Shown: positions 32,236-40,869 of the stretch, piece by piece | How positions within the stretch are numbered: position 1 is the first letter of the stretch | Layout of the letters: every line of letters starts with the position of its first letter | Assembly: GCF_004402495.1 (NCBI RefSeq) | Contig: NZ_SOFH01000016.1 | Location: 1 to 64,000 of the forward strand | From: Cryobacterium sp. HLT2-28 | GTDB taxonomy: Bacteria; Actinomycetota; Actinomycetes; Actinomycetales; Microbacteriaceae | Direction: 5' to 3' | DNA: 64,000 nucleotides | Program-made: the position numbers and the translations under genes | The notes under the pieces: generated by a model | Databases searched by the model: none | Told to the model about the DNA's origin: nothing | The model's input: the letters and a program-made list of their open reading frames with translations, nothing else

Positions 32236-33356
32236 GTCGTCCCGCCGGGTCGGCCGGTCGCGAGCCCGGCCGCCAGGCCGGAGCCGAGGCCGACCGTGGT
32301 CCAGCCGGCCACGACCGCCCGGTGTTCCTCCGATCCGATCCCGTAGCGTTTCACGGCCGCGCGGGCAGTGGCCCGGGCGAAGGCGGCGAAGGTGACGGAG
32401 TTGCCGAGCGTGCCGCTGGTCAGGGCGTCATACCAGATCTGCCCCGGCGCCTCCCACGCGTTGCCGCCGAGGGCCTCGGCGACCAGGTAGAACGCCCGGT
32501 TCGGGATGCCGGAGTTCAGGTGCACCCCGCCGTTGTCGTCTTCGGTCTCCACGTAGCCGGCCATGCTGTCCGGTTGCGGGTCCCGGCCGAGCACATCGTC
32601 GTTGTAGGCGGTGCCGGGCGCCTTCATCGACCGCAGGGCGACCCCCTGCACCTGGTCGGTGAAGAGTCCCTCGCCGATCAGCCAGCCGGCCTCGGCCGTC
32701 GACTGGCCCCGCGCGTGCTGTTCGACGAGCGAGCCGAACACGTCGGACATCGACTCGTTGACGGCCCCGGACTGGCCCTGGTAGGTGAGATTCGCGGTGA
32801 ACTGGGTCACGCCGTGGGTGAGCTCATGCCCGATCACGGTCAGCGACGCGGTGAACCGGTTGAACACCTGGCCGTCACCGTCGCCGAAGACCATGCGTTC
32901 GCCGTCCCAGAAGGCGTTGTCGTAGTTGCGCCCGTAGTGCACGGTGGCGTCGAGGGACAGCCCGCGGCCGTCCACCGAGTCCCGCTGGAAACGGCTCCAG
33001 AACAGGTCGTGCGTGCTGCCGAGCCCGTCCCAGGCCTCCTGGACCGTGACGTCGGGCACGGGAGGATGCCCCTCGGACCGCACCAGGCGACCCGGCAGGC
33101 GCTCGAGGCCGGCGGCATCCGACACGCTGCGGTCGATCCGACCCGGCACCCGCGCCGGCCCGCCGCCTCGCACGTCGGGCCGGTGGGGCGGATGCGCCAC
33201 CTCGCGGTGGGTGCGCAGCGGGGAGTCGCGGAGGAGGGACTGGCGGGCCGCCTCGGCGGCCGCGGCGAACCGCGGGTCGTCGAGCCGGGCGAGCCGCACC
33301 AGCAGATAGGGCGGGACGATGGCGCATCGGGTCGGGGCGTGCACGCTTCCTGTCAT
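32178..33356 (-). CDS. M4 metalloprotease, protealysin-like
   Basis: A 392-residue thermolysin-family protease. Zinc motif HELTH is near 178, the third ligand is Glu in GAVNESMSDVFGSLVEQ near 200, and the catalytic His region is DNGGVHLNSGIPNRAFYL near 275. The N-terminus is short and lacks a signal peptide and the large FTP propeptide. The first 50 residues (CAIVPPYLL) match the short propeptide of protealysins, which are kept or exported without a signal. The C-terminus ends in RPE repeats. Paired with the emfourin gene 25 bp downstream, it should be held inactive inside the cell. Confidence 0.9.
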   Translation of the reverse strand: MTGSVHAPTRCAIVPPYLLVRLARLDDPRFAAAAEAARQSLLRDSPLRTHREVAHPPHRPDVRGGGPARVPGRIDRSVSDAAGLERLPGRLVRSEGHPPVPDVTVQEAWDGLGSTHDLFWSRFQRDSVDGRGLSLDATVHYGRNYDNAFWDGERMVFGDGDGQVFNRFTASLTVIGHELTHGVTQFTANLTYQGQSGAVNESMSDVFGSLVEQHARGQSTAEAGWLIGEGLFTDQVQGVALRSMKAPGTAYNDDVLGRDPQPDSMAGYVETEDDNGGVHLNSGIPNRAFYLVAEALGGNAWEAPGQIWYDALTSGTLGNSVTFAAFARATARAAVKRYGIGSEEHRAVVAGWTTVGLGSGLAAGLATGRPGGTTRPEAQRPEQQRPEARRPE

Positions 33357-33451
33357 GGCTCGAGTGTGTCACCTGCCGGTGACAGGCGCACCCCTTGCGC
33401 CCCCATTGCTCCGGGCACTCGGACGGGGACGCGCGCGTGCCGCGCTGCCGG

Positions 33452-34213
33452 TCAGATCGCGGACCAGCCGCCGTCGGAGGCGAGCACGGTGCCGGTGACG
33501 TTGGCCGAGTCGTCGCTGGCCAGCCAGGTGATGGCCGCGGCCAGCTGCTCGGACGTCGCGATCGGCGGCACGATCGATTGCAGGATCGGGCCGAGGGCCT
33601 CGCCGGCCAGAGCCGACTTGAACGGCGCCTCGATGTTGGTGGCGACCCCGCCGGGAGCCACTGCGTTCGAACGGATGCCTTTCGCGGCATACATGACGGA
33701 GGTGTTCCGGGTCAGCCCGATCACCGCGTGCTTGGACGCCGTGTAGGCCACTCCGGCGCAGCCGCCCCGGATCCCCGCCTCCGAGCTCACGTTGACGATC
33801 GAGCCTGAGCCGGCCTCGAGCATCCGCGGCAGCACCGCGCGGGTCAGCCGCATCACCGCGGTGACGTTCACCCGGAACACCCGCTCCCAGGTCTCGTCGT
33901 CGACCTCGCCGAGCGGGAGGAAACCGTCCATGATGCCGGCCACGTTGGCGAGCACATCGATCCGGGGTCCCGCGGCCTCGACAATCCGCTGCGTCGTCTC
34001 CTCGCTGCTCACGTCGCCGGCCACGGTGATGAAACCGAGGTCGGGGAACTCCGCCACCAGCTCGCTGAGGCGATCGGCGACGATGTCGGCGACGACGACG
34101 GTCGCACCCTCCTGGGCGAGCCGGATGGCGGTCGCTCGCCCGATGCCCGACCCGGCCCCGGTGACGATGGCGGTCTTCCCGGCGAAGCGGTCGGCGGAGG
34201 GTGCGGCGCTCAT
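33452..34213 (-). CDS. Short-chain dehydrogenase/reductase
   Basis: A 253-residue classical SDR: TGAGSGIG at 18-25, the acidic VVVADIVADR after the second strand (NAD preference), NVAG near 90, and Ser and YTASK at about 143-160. It carries the typical VTGTVLASDGGWS C-terminus. AAAGGAG upstream on the minus strand fixes the ATG at 34213. It is monocistronic; the substrate is not indicated by the neighbours. Confidence 0.88.
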   Translation of the reverse strand: MSAAPSADRFAGKTAIVTGAGSGIGRATAIRLAQEGATVVVADIVADRLSELVAEFPDLGFITVAGDVSSEETTQRIVEAAGPRIDVLANVAGIMDGFLPLGEVDDETWERVFRVNVTAVMRLTRAVLPRMLEAGSGSIVNVSSEAGIRGGCAGVAYTASKHAVIGLTRNTSVMYAAKGIRSNAVAPGGVATNIEAPFKSALAGEALGPILQSIVPPIATSEQLAAAITWLASDDSANVTGTVLASDGGWSAI

Positions 34214-34320
34214 CTGGTGCTCCTTTGCTGTGCGCGCCCGCGATGAGCGTGCGCCCCAGTTATAGCACCGGCCTCGGCGGCTGAGAAGACTGCGCCGGAT
34301 GCGGTCCGTAGACTCGCAGC

Positions 34321-35241
34321 ATGCGTTTCGGAATCGTCATCCTCCCGCAGGACCCGTGGCGGGTCGCCAGGCTCAAATGGGAACGGGCGGAGCAGCTCGG
34401 ATTCGACCACGCCTGGACCTACGACCACCTGTCCTGGCGCAGCCTGGCCGACCAGCCGTGGCACGCGACCATCCCCACGCTCACGGCGGCGGCCGTCGTG
34501 ACCGAGCGGATCCGGCTCGGCACCTTCGTCTCCTCACCGAACTTCCGGCATCCGGTGCCGTTCGCCAAGGAACTCGCCACCCTCGACGACATCGCGGACG
34601 GCCGCCTGCTCCTCGGCGTGGGCTCGGGCGGCACCGGCTTCGACGCCTCCGTGCTCGGCCAGCCCGGGTACTCTCCGCGCCGGCGCCACGAGCGGTTCGC
34701 GGAATTCGTCGACGCGCTGGACGTGCTGCTCCGGCACGAACAGCCCGGCGGCACCGGAACCAGCACCGGCAGCACGGGTATCAGCTTCGTGGGCGAGTGG
34801 GCCAGCGCCGTCAATGCCCGGATGGTCGGGGAGCCCCGCCAGCGGCCCCGGCTCCCGTTCGTGATCGCGGCCAACGGGCCGAAGGGGCTGCGCCTGGCCG
34901 TGCGGCACGGCGCCGGCTGGGTCACCACGGGAGCCGACGGCGTCAGCGGCGACGACTGGTGGGCCTCGGTCGAACGGCTTGCGGCCCGACTCGACGAGAC
35001 CGCCCGCGCCGAGGGGCGCGACCCGGCCACGATCGACCGGTACCTCAACCTCGACAGCGGCGGGTCGTATTCGCTGGCGAGCGTGGCGGCGTTCGACGAC
35101 GCCGTCGACCGGGCCGCAGCGCTCGGCTTCACCGATGTGATCAGCCACTGGCCGCGCGCCGACGGCATCTATGCCGGCTCGGAGGCCGTGCTCGACGAGG
35201 TGGCCGCGAGCATCCGCCGGCGGCGCACGGCTGCCGCCTGA
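34321..35241 (+). CDS. LLM-class flavin-dependent oxidoreductase
   Basis: A 306-residue luciferase-like monooxygenase-fold protein. It opens MRFGIVILPQDPW, has AEQLGFDHAWTYDHLSW near 24-40, IRLGTFVSSPNFRHPVPFAKELATLD near 65-90, and GRLLLGVGSGGTGFD near 97. Actinobacterial members use FMN or F420. TAGACT (34309-34314) six bases before the ATG indicates a leaderless transcript. A short Gly/Thr/Ser insertion near 143 (GGTGTSTGSTG) is unusual. Confidence 0.87.
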   Translation: MRFGIVILPQDPWRVARLKWERAEQLGFDHAWTYDHLSWRSLADQPWHATIPTLTAAAVVTERIRLGTFVSSPNFRHPVPFAKELATLDDIADGRLLLGVGSGGTGFDASVLGQPGYSPRRRHERFAEFVDALDVLLRHEQPGGTGTSTGSTGISFVGEWASAVNARMVGEPRQRPRLPFVIAANGPKGLRLAVRHGAGWVTTGADGVSGDDWWASVERLAARLDETARAEGRDPATIDRYLNLDSGGSYSLASVAAFDDAVDRAAALGFTDVISHWPRADGIYAGSEAVLDEVAASIRRRRTAAA

Positions 35242-35382
35242 CCGCCTCCGGTCGGGCATGGGGCGGCCAGCGCCGGCCCGGCGTTCGGACCCTGGTCGAA
35301 CCCTTTCAGACGGTGAGGGAACAGACCGGTGATTCCTCGGCCGGAGGACGTCGATGAACGCAACCTGGACCTCGCACACGCC

Positions 35383-35474
35383 CCCGTCGAATTCGACGGA
35401 GATTTTTGCCAGATCGCCCTCTGTGGGGCGGTTTTCGGGCGGCTGAGCCCAAAATCTCCGTCGAATTCGACGGG
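35383..35474. repeat. 24-bp perfect inverted repeat, each arm itself containing a 16-bp palindrome
   Basis: 35383-35406 and 35451-35474 are exact reverse complements around a 44-bp spacer. Each arm contains CCGTCGAATTCGACGG, which is a perfect palindrome on its own, followed or preceded by AGATTTT or AAAATCT. The spacer can form a further small hairpin (CGCCC/GGGGCG). The left arm ends in a T run, as in an intrinsic terminator. Confidence 0.9.
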
Positions 35475-35510
35475 CCGAGCGGATGCCTCGTGCGGCAGGC
35501 TCGCGCGGCG

Positions 35511-35533
35511 GGGGCACCATCCCGGGGTGCCCC
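35511..35533. repeat. 8-bp hairpin in the convergent gap
   Basis: GGGGCACC (35511-35518) and GGTGCCCC (35526-35533) are perfect arms around a 7-base loop. Confidence 0.7.
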
Positions 35534-35549
35534 TGTGCACCCGTGCGAC

Positions 35550-35621
35550 GCCGAGCGCTCCATTTGTGCCGCTGCGCGCCCGGCGCACCCGGAGCGCAGC
35601 GGCGCAGGTGGCGCGCTCGGC
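35550..35621 (+). repeat. 28-bp imperfect hairpin with G-U-type mismatches on the plus strand
   Basis: Arms 35550-35577 and 35594-35621 match at 24 of 28 positions around a 16-base loop. Three of the four mismatches are T opposite G when read on the plus strand, so they would be G-U pairs in RNA. This pattern favours an RNA-level structure over a protein-binding palindrome. Confidence 0.7.
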
Positions 35622-35667
35622 GCCGGCGCCGACGCCAGCGCCGCTCACCGTCCGGCCTGACTGTGGA

Positions 35668-36792
35668 TCAGACGTCGATCCGGTAGCCGCGTTTGATCAC
35701 CGTGGCGACGAGGCCCGGCGCGGGCAGGGCCTGCCGCAGCCGGCTGATCGCCACGTCGACGGCGTGGTCGTCGGTGATGTCGGGCAGGGCCATGGTGAGT
35801 TCGGCCCGGGAGATCACGGAGCCGCGCCGGTCGAGCAGGGCGCGTAACAGGGTGAGCGAACCGGGGGCGAGCACCGTTTCGGCGCCGCCCAGCCGGAGCA
35901 GCCGGCCGCGGAGCTCGACCGGGCCGTGCCGGGTGTCCAGCCGGAACACGCGCTTGTGTTCGAGGTGGTCGCAGACCTGGCGGATCAGGGCGCCCATCCG
36001 GAACCGGTCGGGCACCAGCGGTTCGATCCCGGCGGCCCGGAGCGGGCCGGCGGTGACCGGGCCGACCGCCGCGGCGACGACCGTCTCGCTGAGGGCGTCG
36101 AGCAGGTCGTCCAGCCGGCCGATCCCGTCGGCCGCGCCGAACAGCGCCTCCACGGCGGGGGCGCTGGTGAAGGTGACCGCGTCGACCCCTCCGGCGCAGA
36201 TCAGGTCGACAAGTTTGAGCACCCGTCCGGAGTCCTCCGGCAGCAGCCAGCGGTAGGGCGCCACGGTGAGCACGCTCGCGCCCGCCGCCCGCAACCGGTC
36301 GAGTTGCGGCTCGTCGGTGTAGCCGTGCAGCTGGACCGCGACGGTGGTGCCGGCCGCGTCGTCCCTGAGCACATAGTCGACGAGGGAACGGGTGGTCTCC
36401 TCGTCGCTCATCCCCGAGTCGTCGAGCCCGGCGGCCCGCACCGCTCCGCGGGCCTTCGGGCCGCGCACGAGGATGCGGGAGTGCTCGAGGGTGGTGGTGA
36501 GGTCGTGGCCGAGTCCCGCGGCATCCGCCGCCTCGAACCAGCGACGGATGCCGTAGGAGGTCGTGGCGAGCAGCACGTCCGGCCGGGCGGCGATGATCAG
36601 CCGGGTGTCCTCGGTGAGCCGGGCCTCGTCGGCGGTGGCGGCGATGCGGATGGCCGGGGCGTGGATGACCTCCGCCCCGCGTCGTTCGAACGCGGCGATG
36701 AGGTCCTCGGAGCGCCGGTCGCTGGTCACGGCGATCCGGAAGCCGTCGAGCTGGTCGGGGCGCACCCCCGGAAGGGTCGGGTCACTGCCCAT
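35668..36792 (-). CDS. nnaR: HemD-like/winged-helix regulator of nitrate assimilation (NnaR-like)
   Basis: A 374-residue protein. About 18-265 is a uroporphyrinogen-III synthase fold (FRIAVTSDRRSEDLIAAFERRGAEVIHAPAIRI), and about 275-374 is an OmpR-type winged helix ending in VATVIKRGYRIDV. This is the architecture of NnaR, which works with GlnR to activate nitrite and nitrate genes in actinobacteria. It ends the operon nirB-cobA-nnaR and lies in a full nitrate locus, so regulation is more likely than, or additional to, HemD catalysis. The ATG at 36792 is preferred because the HemD fold begins soon after; a TTG at 36852 overlapping cobA is possible. Confidence 0.85.
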   Translation of the reverse strand: MGSDPTLPGVRPDQLDGFRIAVTSDRRSEDLIAAFERRGAEVIHAPAIRIAATADEARLTEDTRLIIAARPDVLLATTSYGIRRWFEAADAAGLGHDLTTTLEHSRILVRGPKARGAVRAAGLDDSGMSDEETTRSLVDYVLRDDAAGTTVAVQLHGYTDEPQLDRLRAAGASVLTVAPYRWLLPEDSGRVLKLVDLICAGGVDAVTFTSAPAVEALFGAADGIGRLDDLLDALSETVVAAAVGPVTAGPLRAAGIEPLVPDRFRMGALIRQVCDHLEHKRVFRLDTRHGPVELRGRLLRLGGAETVLAPGSLTLLRALLDRRGSVISRAELTMALPDITDDHAVDVAISRLRQALPAPGLVATVIKRGYRIDV

Positions 36793-36844
36793 GTCGCTGA
36801 TGGTGTCTCCGGTATCGTTCGGGCGGGCGGCCCGCTGGTGCGGG

Positions 36845-37945
36845 CTACCCAAGATCGGCGAGTTCGGCGGCGCTCCGCATCAGCTCGACGGCCGCCGTGT
36901 CATCCTGCTGGGCCAAGCGTACGACCTCGCCGAACACCAGCACAGCCGGCGACCGGACGCCGAGCGTGCCGGCCACCGTGGCGACCTCGCCCAGGCTGGT
37001 GATGGTCGTGCGCTGCCGGGTGGAGTACCCCTGCTCGATGATCGCGACCGGCATGCCCGCCGTCATCCCGTGCCGGGCCAGGCCGCCGGCCAGGTGCGGC
37101 AGGGTGCCGATGCCCATCAGCACCACGATCGTGCCGTCTAGGCCGACCAGGTGCGCGAGTTCGGCGTCGCTGAGCGGGGCGTGCCCGGAGAGCACCGTGA
37201 AGATGCGGCTCACGTCGCGGTGGGTGACCGGGATGCCGGCGGCGGCGGGCACCGAGATGGCGCTGCTCACCCCCGGGATGACGGTGACCGGGATGCCGGC
37301 GGCCCGGCAGGCGATGACCTCCTCACCGCCGCGGCCGAAGACGAACGGGTCGCCGCCCTTCAGCCGTACGACGGTCCGGCCGTCCCTGGCGCTGGCCACC
37401 AGCATCCGTTCGATCTCGGCCTGCGGCACGGCGTGGTGGCCGGGGGTCTTGCCGACGTCGACCAGTTCGGCGCCGGGGCACCAGTCCGCGAGCCGGTCGG
37501 TCGGGCCGAGGCGGTCGTGGTAGACCACGTCGGCGTCGCGGAGCGCGCGCCTGGCGGCGAGGGTGAGCAGGCCGACATCGCCGGGCCCGCCGCCGACCAG
37601 GCTGACCCGGCCGAGGGGTGCGACGGCCGCCGCCCGCTCCCGGGAGAGCCAGACCCGCGCCGTGGCGCAGGCGTCGGAGACGATACCGTCGGTGGCCACG
37701 GAGACGTCGACCAGCACGACCAGGTCGACGGCGGAGACGAGGTCGCGCCAGCCGTGCGGGAAGTGCGGGTATTCGACCGGGCGTACCTCGGGGTGCGGCC
37801 GGTCGGGGGTGCGGCCGTCGACCGGGGTGGTGGCGAGGTAGACGGTGGCTCCCGCGGCGAGGTACCGGGCCAGCACGCGCCTGGCCGGCCGGGGCCCGCC
37901 GAAGACGAGCACCCGGCGCCCTGCGAGGTCGAGGTTGATGTCCAT
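36845..37945 (-). CDS. cobA: Uroporphyrinogen-III C-methyltransferase with degenerate CysG-like N-domain
   Basis: A 366-residue protein. Residues 115-345 are a SUMT fold: VSLVGGGPGDVGLLT near 115, VVYHDRLGP near 140, VRLKGGDPFVFGRGGEE near 190, and PVTHRDVSR near 238. It uses S-adenosylmethionine to make precorrin-2 for siroheme. The first 110 residues look like the dehydrogenase part of CysG, but the nucleotide loop reads VFGGPRPARR instead of GxGxxA, so NAD-dependent oxidation is doubtful. It sits three bases after nirB and provides cofactor for nitrite reductase. Ferrochelatase and dehydrogenase steps must come from elsewhere. Confidence 0.9.
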   Translation of the reverse strand: MDINLDLAGRRVLVFGGPRPARRVLARYLAAGATVYLATTPVDGRTPDRPHPEVRPVEYPHFPHGWRDLVSAVDLVVLVDVSVATDGIVSDACATARVWLSRERAAAVAPLGRVSLVGGGPGDVGLLTLAARRALRDADVVYHDRLGPTDRLADWCPGAELVDVGKTPGHHAVPQAEIERMLVASARDGRTVVRLKGGDPFVFGRGGEEVIACRAAGIPVTVIPGVSSAISVPAAAGIPVTHRDVSRIFTVLSGHAPLSDAELAHLVGLDGTIVVLMGIGTLPHLAGGLARHGMTAGMPVAIIEQGYSTRQRTTITSLGEVATVAGTLGVRSPAVLVFGEVVRLAQQDDTAAVELMRSAAELADLG

Positions 37946-37948
37946 GGT

Positions 37949-40636
37949 TCACGCTCCGATCGGTTGGCTGCGGGGCAGGCCGGCAGCGGGGCCCGCTGCC
38001 GGATCGACCGGGCGGTCGGACGGGCGGACCGGGATCGTCGTTCCGGAAAGCAGCACGGGCCCGGCCGCCGCGGCGGCGCGTTCGTCAGGGCGGGCCGGAC
38101 GAGGCTGGCCGCGCTCCAGCACCTGCACGACGGCAGGGTCGCCGGTTTCGGGCGCGTTCACGAACGAACGGAACCGGCGCAGCCGCTCCGGGTCCTTCAG
38201 CGTGGCCGCCCACTCGTCCTCGTAGTTGCCGACGTGTTCGAGCATCGCGCGTTCCAGTTCCTCGGCGATGCCGAGGGAGTCGTTGACGACCACGTCGCGC
38301 ACGTGGTCGAGGCCGCCGTCGAGGTCTTCCTGCCAGCGGGCGGTGCGCTGCAGCCGGTCGGCGGTGCGGATGTAGTACATCAGGTAGCGGTCGATGTAGC
38401 GCACCAGGGTGTCGTCGTCGAGGTCCTGGGCGAGCAGCTGGGCGTGCGCGGGCTGGAAGCCGCCGTTGCCGCCCACGTAGAGGTTCCAGCCGAGGTCGGT
38501 CGCGATGATCCCGACATCCTTGCCGCGGGCCTCGGCGCACTCGCGGGCGCAGCCGGACACCCCGAGCTTGAATTTGTGCGGTGCGCGCAGCCCGCGGTAG
38601 CGCAGCTCCAGGTTGATCGCCATGGCGACGGAGTCCTGCACGCCGAACCGGCACCACGTCGATCCGACACAACTCTTCACGGTGCGCAGCGACTTCCCGT
38701 AGGCCTGCCCGGACTCGAAGCCGGCGTCGACGAGGATCTTCCAGATCTCGGGCAGCTGCTCCAGGCGGGCCCCGAACAGGTCGATCCGCTGCCCGCCGGT
38801 GATCTTCGTGTACAGGCTGAAGTCCGCGGCGACCTCGGCGATCACCTTGAGCTCGGCGGGGGTGATCTCGCCGCCCGGGATGCGGGGCACCACCGAGTAG
38901 GTGCCGTCCTTCTGCATGTTCGCGAGCGCCCGGTCGTTGGTGTCCTGCAGCGCGCCCCGGCCGGAGTCGAGGATGTAGCCGGACGTCTGGGTGGCCAGGA
39001 TCGAGGCGATCACGGGCTTGCAGATGTCACAGCCGAGGCCGCTGCCGAACCGGTCCATGATCTGCTCGAACGAGGTCAGCTGCAGGATGCGCACCGACTC
39101 GAACAATTCGCTGCGGCTCTGCGCGATGTGCTCGCAGAGCGCGCGGGAGACGTCGATTCCGGCCCGGGTCAGCTCGGTCTCGAGGATCTTCTTGACCAGG
39201 GGGACGCAGGAACCGCACTGGGTGCCGGCGCGGGTGCAGGCCTTGAGCGGCCCGAGTTCGGTGCAGGCCTCGCTGTGGCCGGCCGCCTCGTCACCGCGGA
39301 TGGCGGCGCGCACGGCGCCGACCGAGACGTTGTTGCAGGAGCAGAGCTGCACGTCGTCGGGCAGGTCGGAGCCGGCCGGCGGTTCGGCGCCGGCCGCCGA
39401 GAGGTAGGCGCCCGGTTCGGCGGGGAGCTCCCGGCCGAGCAGGGGGCGGAGGGAGGTGTACGGCCCGGCGTCACCGACGAAGATGCCGCCGAGCAGCGTC
39501 TTCGCATCGTTCGTGACGACGATCTTCTGGTAGAGACCCCTGGCCGGGTCGGCGTAGACGACCTCGAGGGCGTGCGGGGTGGCGGCCAGGGCATCGCCGA
39601 AGCTCGCGACCTCGACCCCGGACAGCTTGAGCCTGGTGGCGTCGTCGATGCCGGGGAACACCGCGGCGCCGCCGTGCAGCCGGTCGGCGACGACCTCGGC
39701 CATCGCGTTGGCCGGCGCAACGAGCCCGACGCAGACCCCGCCGATGCTGGCCACCTCGCCGATCGCCCAGATCCCGGGGACGGAGGATCCGCAGTCCTCG
39801 CCGACCGCGATCCCGCCGCGCGGGCCCCGTTCGAGCCCGGCCAGGCGGGCGAGTTCGTCGCGGGGGGTGATCCCGATGGAGAAGACGACCAGGTCGGCGT
39901 TCAGGGCGGTGCCGTCGGTGAGGCTGACGCCGAGCACGCGGCCGGTCGGCGAGGTGAGGATCTCGGTCGGCCGGTTGCCGAGGGCGAGGCCGATGCCCTG
40001 GGCCTGGATCAGCCGGCCGAGGGCCTGGCCGGCGCCCTCGTCGAGTTGGGCGCTCATCAGCCAGCGGCCGGAATGCACGATCGTGGCGAGCCCGCCGAGC
40101 CGGGCCAGCCCGCCCGCGGCCTCGAGGCCGAGCAGCCCGCCGCCGACGACGACGACGTTCGCGGGCCGGCCGAGCCGGTCGGCGAGCCGCGTCACCTCGG
40201 TGCTGAGGAAGTCGACGTCCTCGATCGTGCGATAGACGTGGCCGGCCGAAGCATTGGGGATCGGCGGGACGCTGGCGGCGGAGCCGGTCGCGAAGACGAG
40301 CTCGTCGTAGCCGACGGTCTCACCGCCGTCGAGGGTCACGGTGCGCGCCGCCGGGTCGAGCCCGGTCACCCGGCACTCGCCGCGGAAACGGATGCCGGGG
40401 GAGCCCCAGAGGGCACGGTCGCCCAGGGTGAGGTCCTCGGCGTCGACCAGCCGGCGGGACAGCGCGACCCGGTCATAGGGGAGGTGCGGCTCCTCCCCGA
40501 TCACCGTGACGCTGTGGCCCCCGGTGCCGCGGGCCGCCATCGCCTCGGCGAACCGGTGCGCGGCCGGGCCGCCGCCGATCACGATCACCCGGCGGGAGGC
40601 GCCGGACTCAGCGGGGATGCTGCTGACGTTTTCCAT
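37949..40636 (-). CDS. nirB: Nitrite reductase (NADH) large subunit
   Basis: An 895-residue cytoplasmic enzyme that reduces nitrite to ammonium. Domains in order: FAD/NAD oxidoreductase (about 15-310; VIVIGGGPAAHRFAE and VVVVGGGLLGLEAA); BFD-type [2Fe-2S] domain (about 427-480; CSCNN...CGSC); ferredoxin-like half-domain; and the siroheme/[4Fe-4S] domain with CVGSTWC near 655 and SGCAREC near 695. The last 55 residues form a Pro/Ala-rich tail beyond the usual end. It is first in the operon nirB-cobA-nnaR. A ribosome-binding GGAAGG lies upstream. The small subunit NirD is encoded divergently instead of directly downstream. Confidence 0.95.
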   Translation of the reverse strand: MENVSSIPAESGASRRVIVIGGGPAAHRFAEAMAARGTGGHSVTVIGEEPHLPYDRVALSRRLVDAEDLTLGDRALWGSPGIRFRGECRVTGLDPAARTVTLDGGETVGYDELVFATGSAASVPPIPNASAGHVYRTIEDVDFLSTEVTRLADRLGRPANVVVVGGGLLGLEAAGGLARLGGLATIVHSGRWLMSAQLDEGAGQALGRLIQAQGIGLALGNRPTEILTSPTGRVLGVSLTDGTALNADLVVFSIGITPRDELARLAGLERGPRGGIAVGEDCGSSVPGIWAIGEVASIGGVCVGLVAPANAMAEVVADRLHGGAAVFPGIDDATRLKLSGVEVASFGDALAATPHALEVVYADPARGLYQKIVVTNDAKTLLGGIFVGDAGPYTSLRPLLGRELPAEPGAYLSAAGAEPPAGSDLPDDVQLCSCNNVSVGAVRAAIRGDEAAGHSEACTELGPLKACTRAGTQCGSCVPLVKKILETELTRAGIDVSRALCEHIAQSRSELFESVRILQLTSFEQIMDRFGSGLGCDICKPVIASILATQTSGYILDSGRGALQDTNDRALANMQKDGTYSVVPRIPGGEITPAELKVIAEVAADFSLYTKITGGQRIDLFGARLEQLPEIWKILVDAGFESGQAYGKSLRTVKSCVGSTWCRFGVQDSVAMAINLELRYRGLRAPHKFKLGVSGCARECAEARGKDVGIIATDLGWNLYVGGNGGFQPAHAQLLAQDLDDDTLVRYIDRYLMYYIRTADRLQRTARWQEDLDGGLDHVRDVVVNDSLGIAEELERAMLEHVGNYEDEWAATLKDPERLRRFRSFVNAPETGDPAVVQVLERGQPRPARPDERAAAAAGPVLLSGTTIPVRPSDRPVDPAAGPAAGLPRSQPIGA

Positions 40637-40666
40637 GGCTGAGCCTTCCGGGTTGGGGGTGCGGCC

Positions 40667-40720
40667 AGCCTAAGAGGGGCGCGTTTCCCCTCCGTTGCGC
40701 CCAGGTAACAATGTGTGACC
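40667..40720 (-). promoter_or_regulatory. nirB promoter with GlnR-like site
   Basis: The minus-strand -10-like TAGGCT is at 40667-40672, with a start near 40660. Upstream lie GTTTC (40683), GTTGC (40694), GTAAC (40705) and TGACC (40716), each 11 bp apart with 6-bp spacers. This is the alternating GTnAC/GTTTC layout of actinobacterial GlnR boxes. The array is centred at about -41, the position of an activator that touches RNA polymerase at the -35. Confidence 0.6.
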
Positions 40721-40747
40721 GCGACCTCACGGCGCCGCCCAGGGCCG

Positions 40748-40774
40748 GTGAGGTTCTTTTCACGCAAACGTCAC
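40748..40774 (+). promoter_or_regulatory. Second, weaker GlnR-like array on the nirD side
   Basis: GTGAG (40748), TTCAC (40759) and GTCAC (40770) are spaced 11 bp apart. A plus-strand -10-like TAGCGT (40807-40812) gives a start near 40819, so the array is centred near -58. Together with the nirB site it could let GlnR switch on both directions. Confidence 0.4.
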
Positions 40775-40869
40775 GGTGGGTGCCGGGCGGCGAAACACGC
40801 GCTGTTTAGCGTGGGGACACCGACGAACCCCCGAGCACGTCCAACCCGTCAAGAAAGGTCTGGTGCCCC

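Larger units (their letters stand above)
35242..35667. other. 426-bp convergent gap with three stem-loops, no gene
   Basis: The gap lies between the stop of the LLM gene and the stop of the nitrate regulator, so nothing is expected to start here. Open frames in it are short and lack start signals. It holds three separate inverted repeats (35383-35474, 35511-35533 and 35550-35621). Confidence 0.8.

Noticed and set aside
35306..35660. Small open frames on both strands through the stem-loop region
   Set aside because: They read through inverted repeats, have no ribosome-binding site or leaderless promoter, and show no protein-like pattern.
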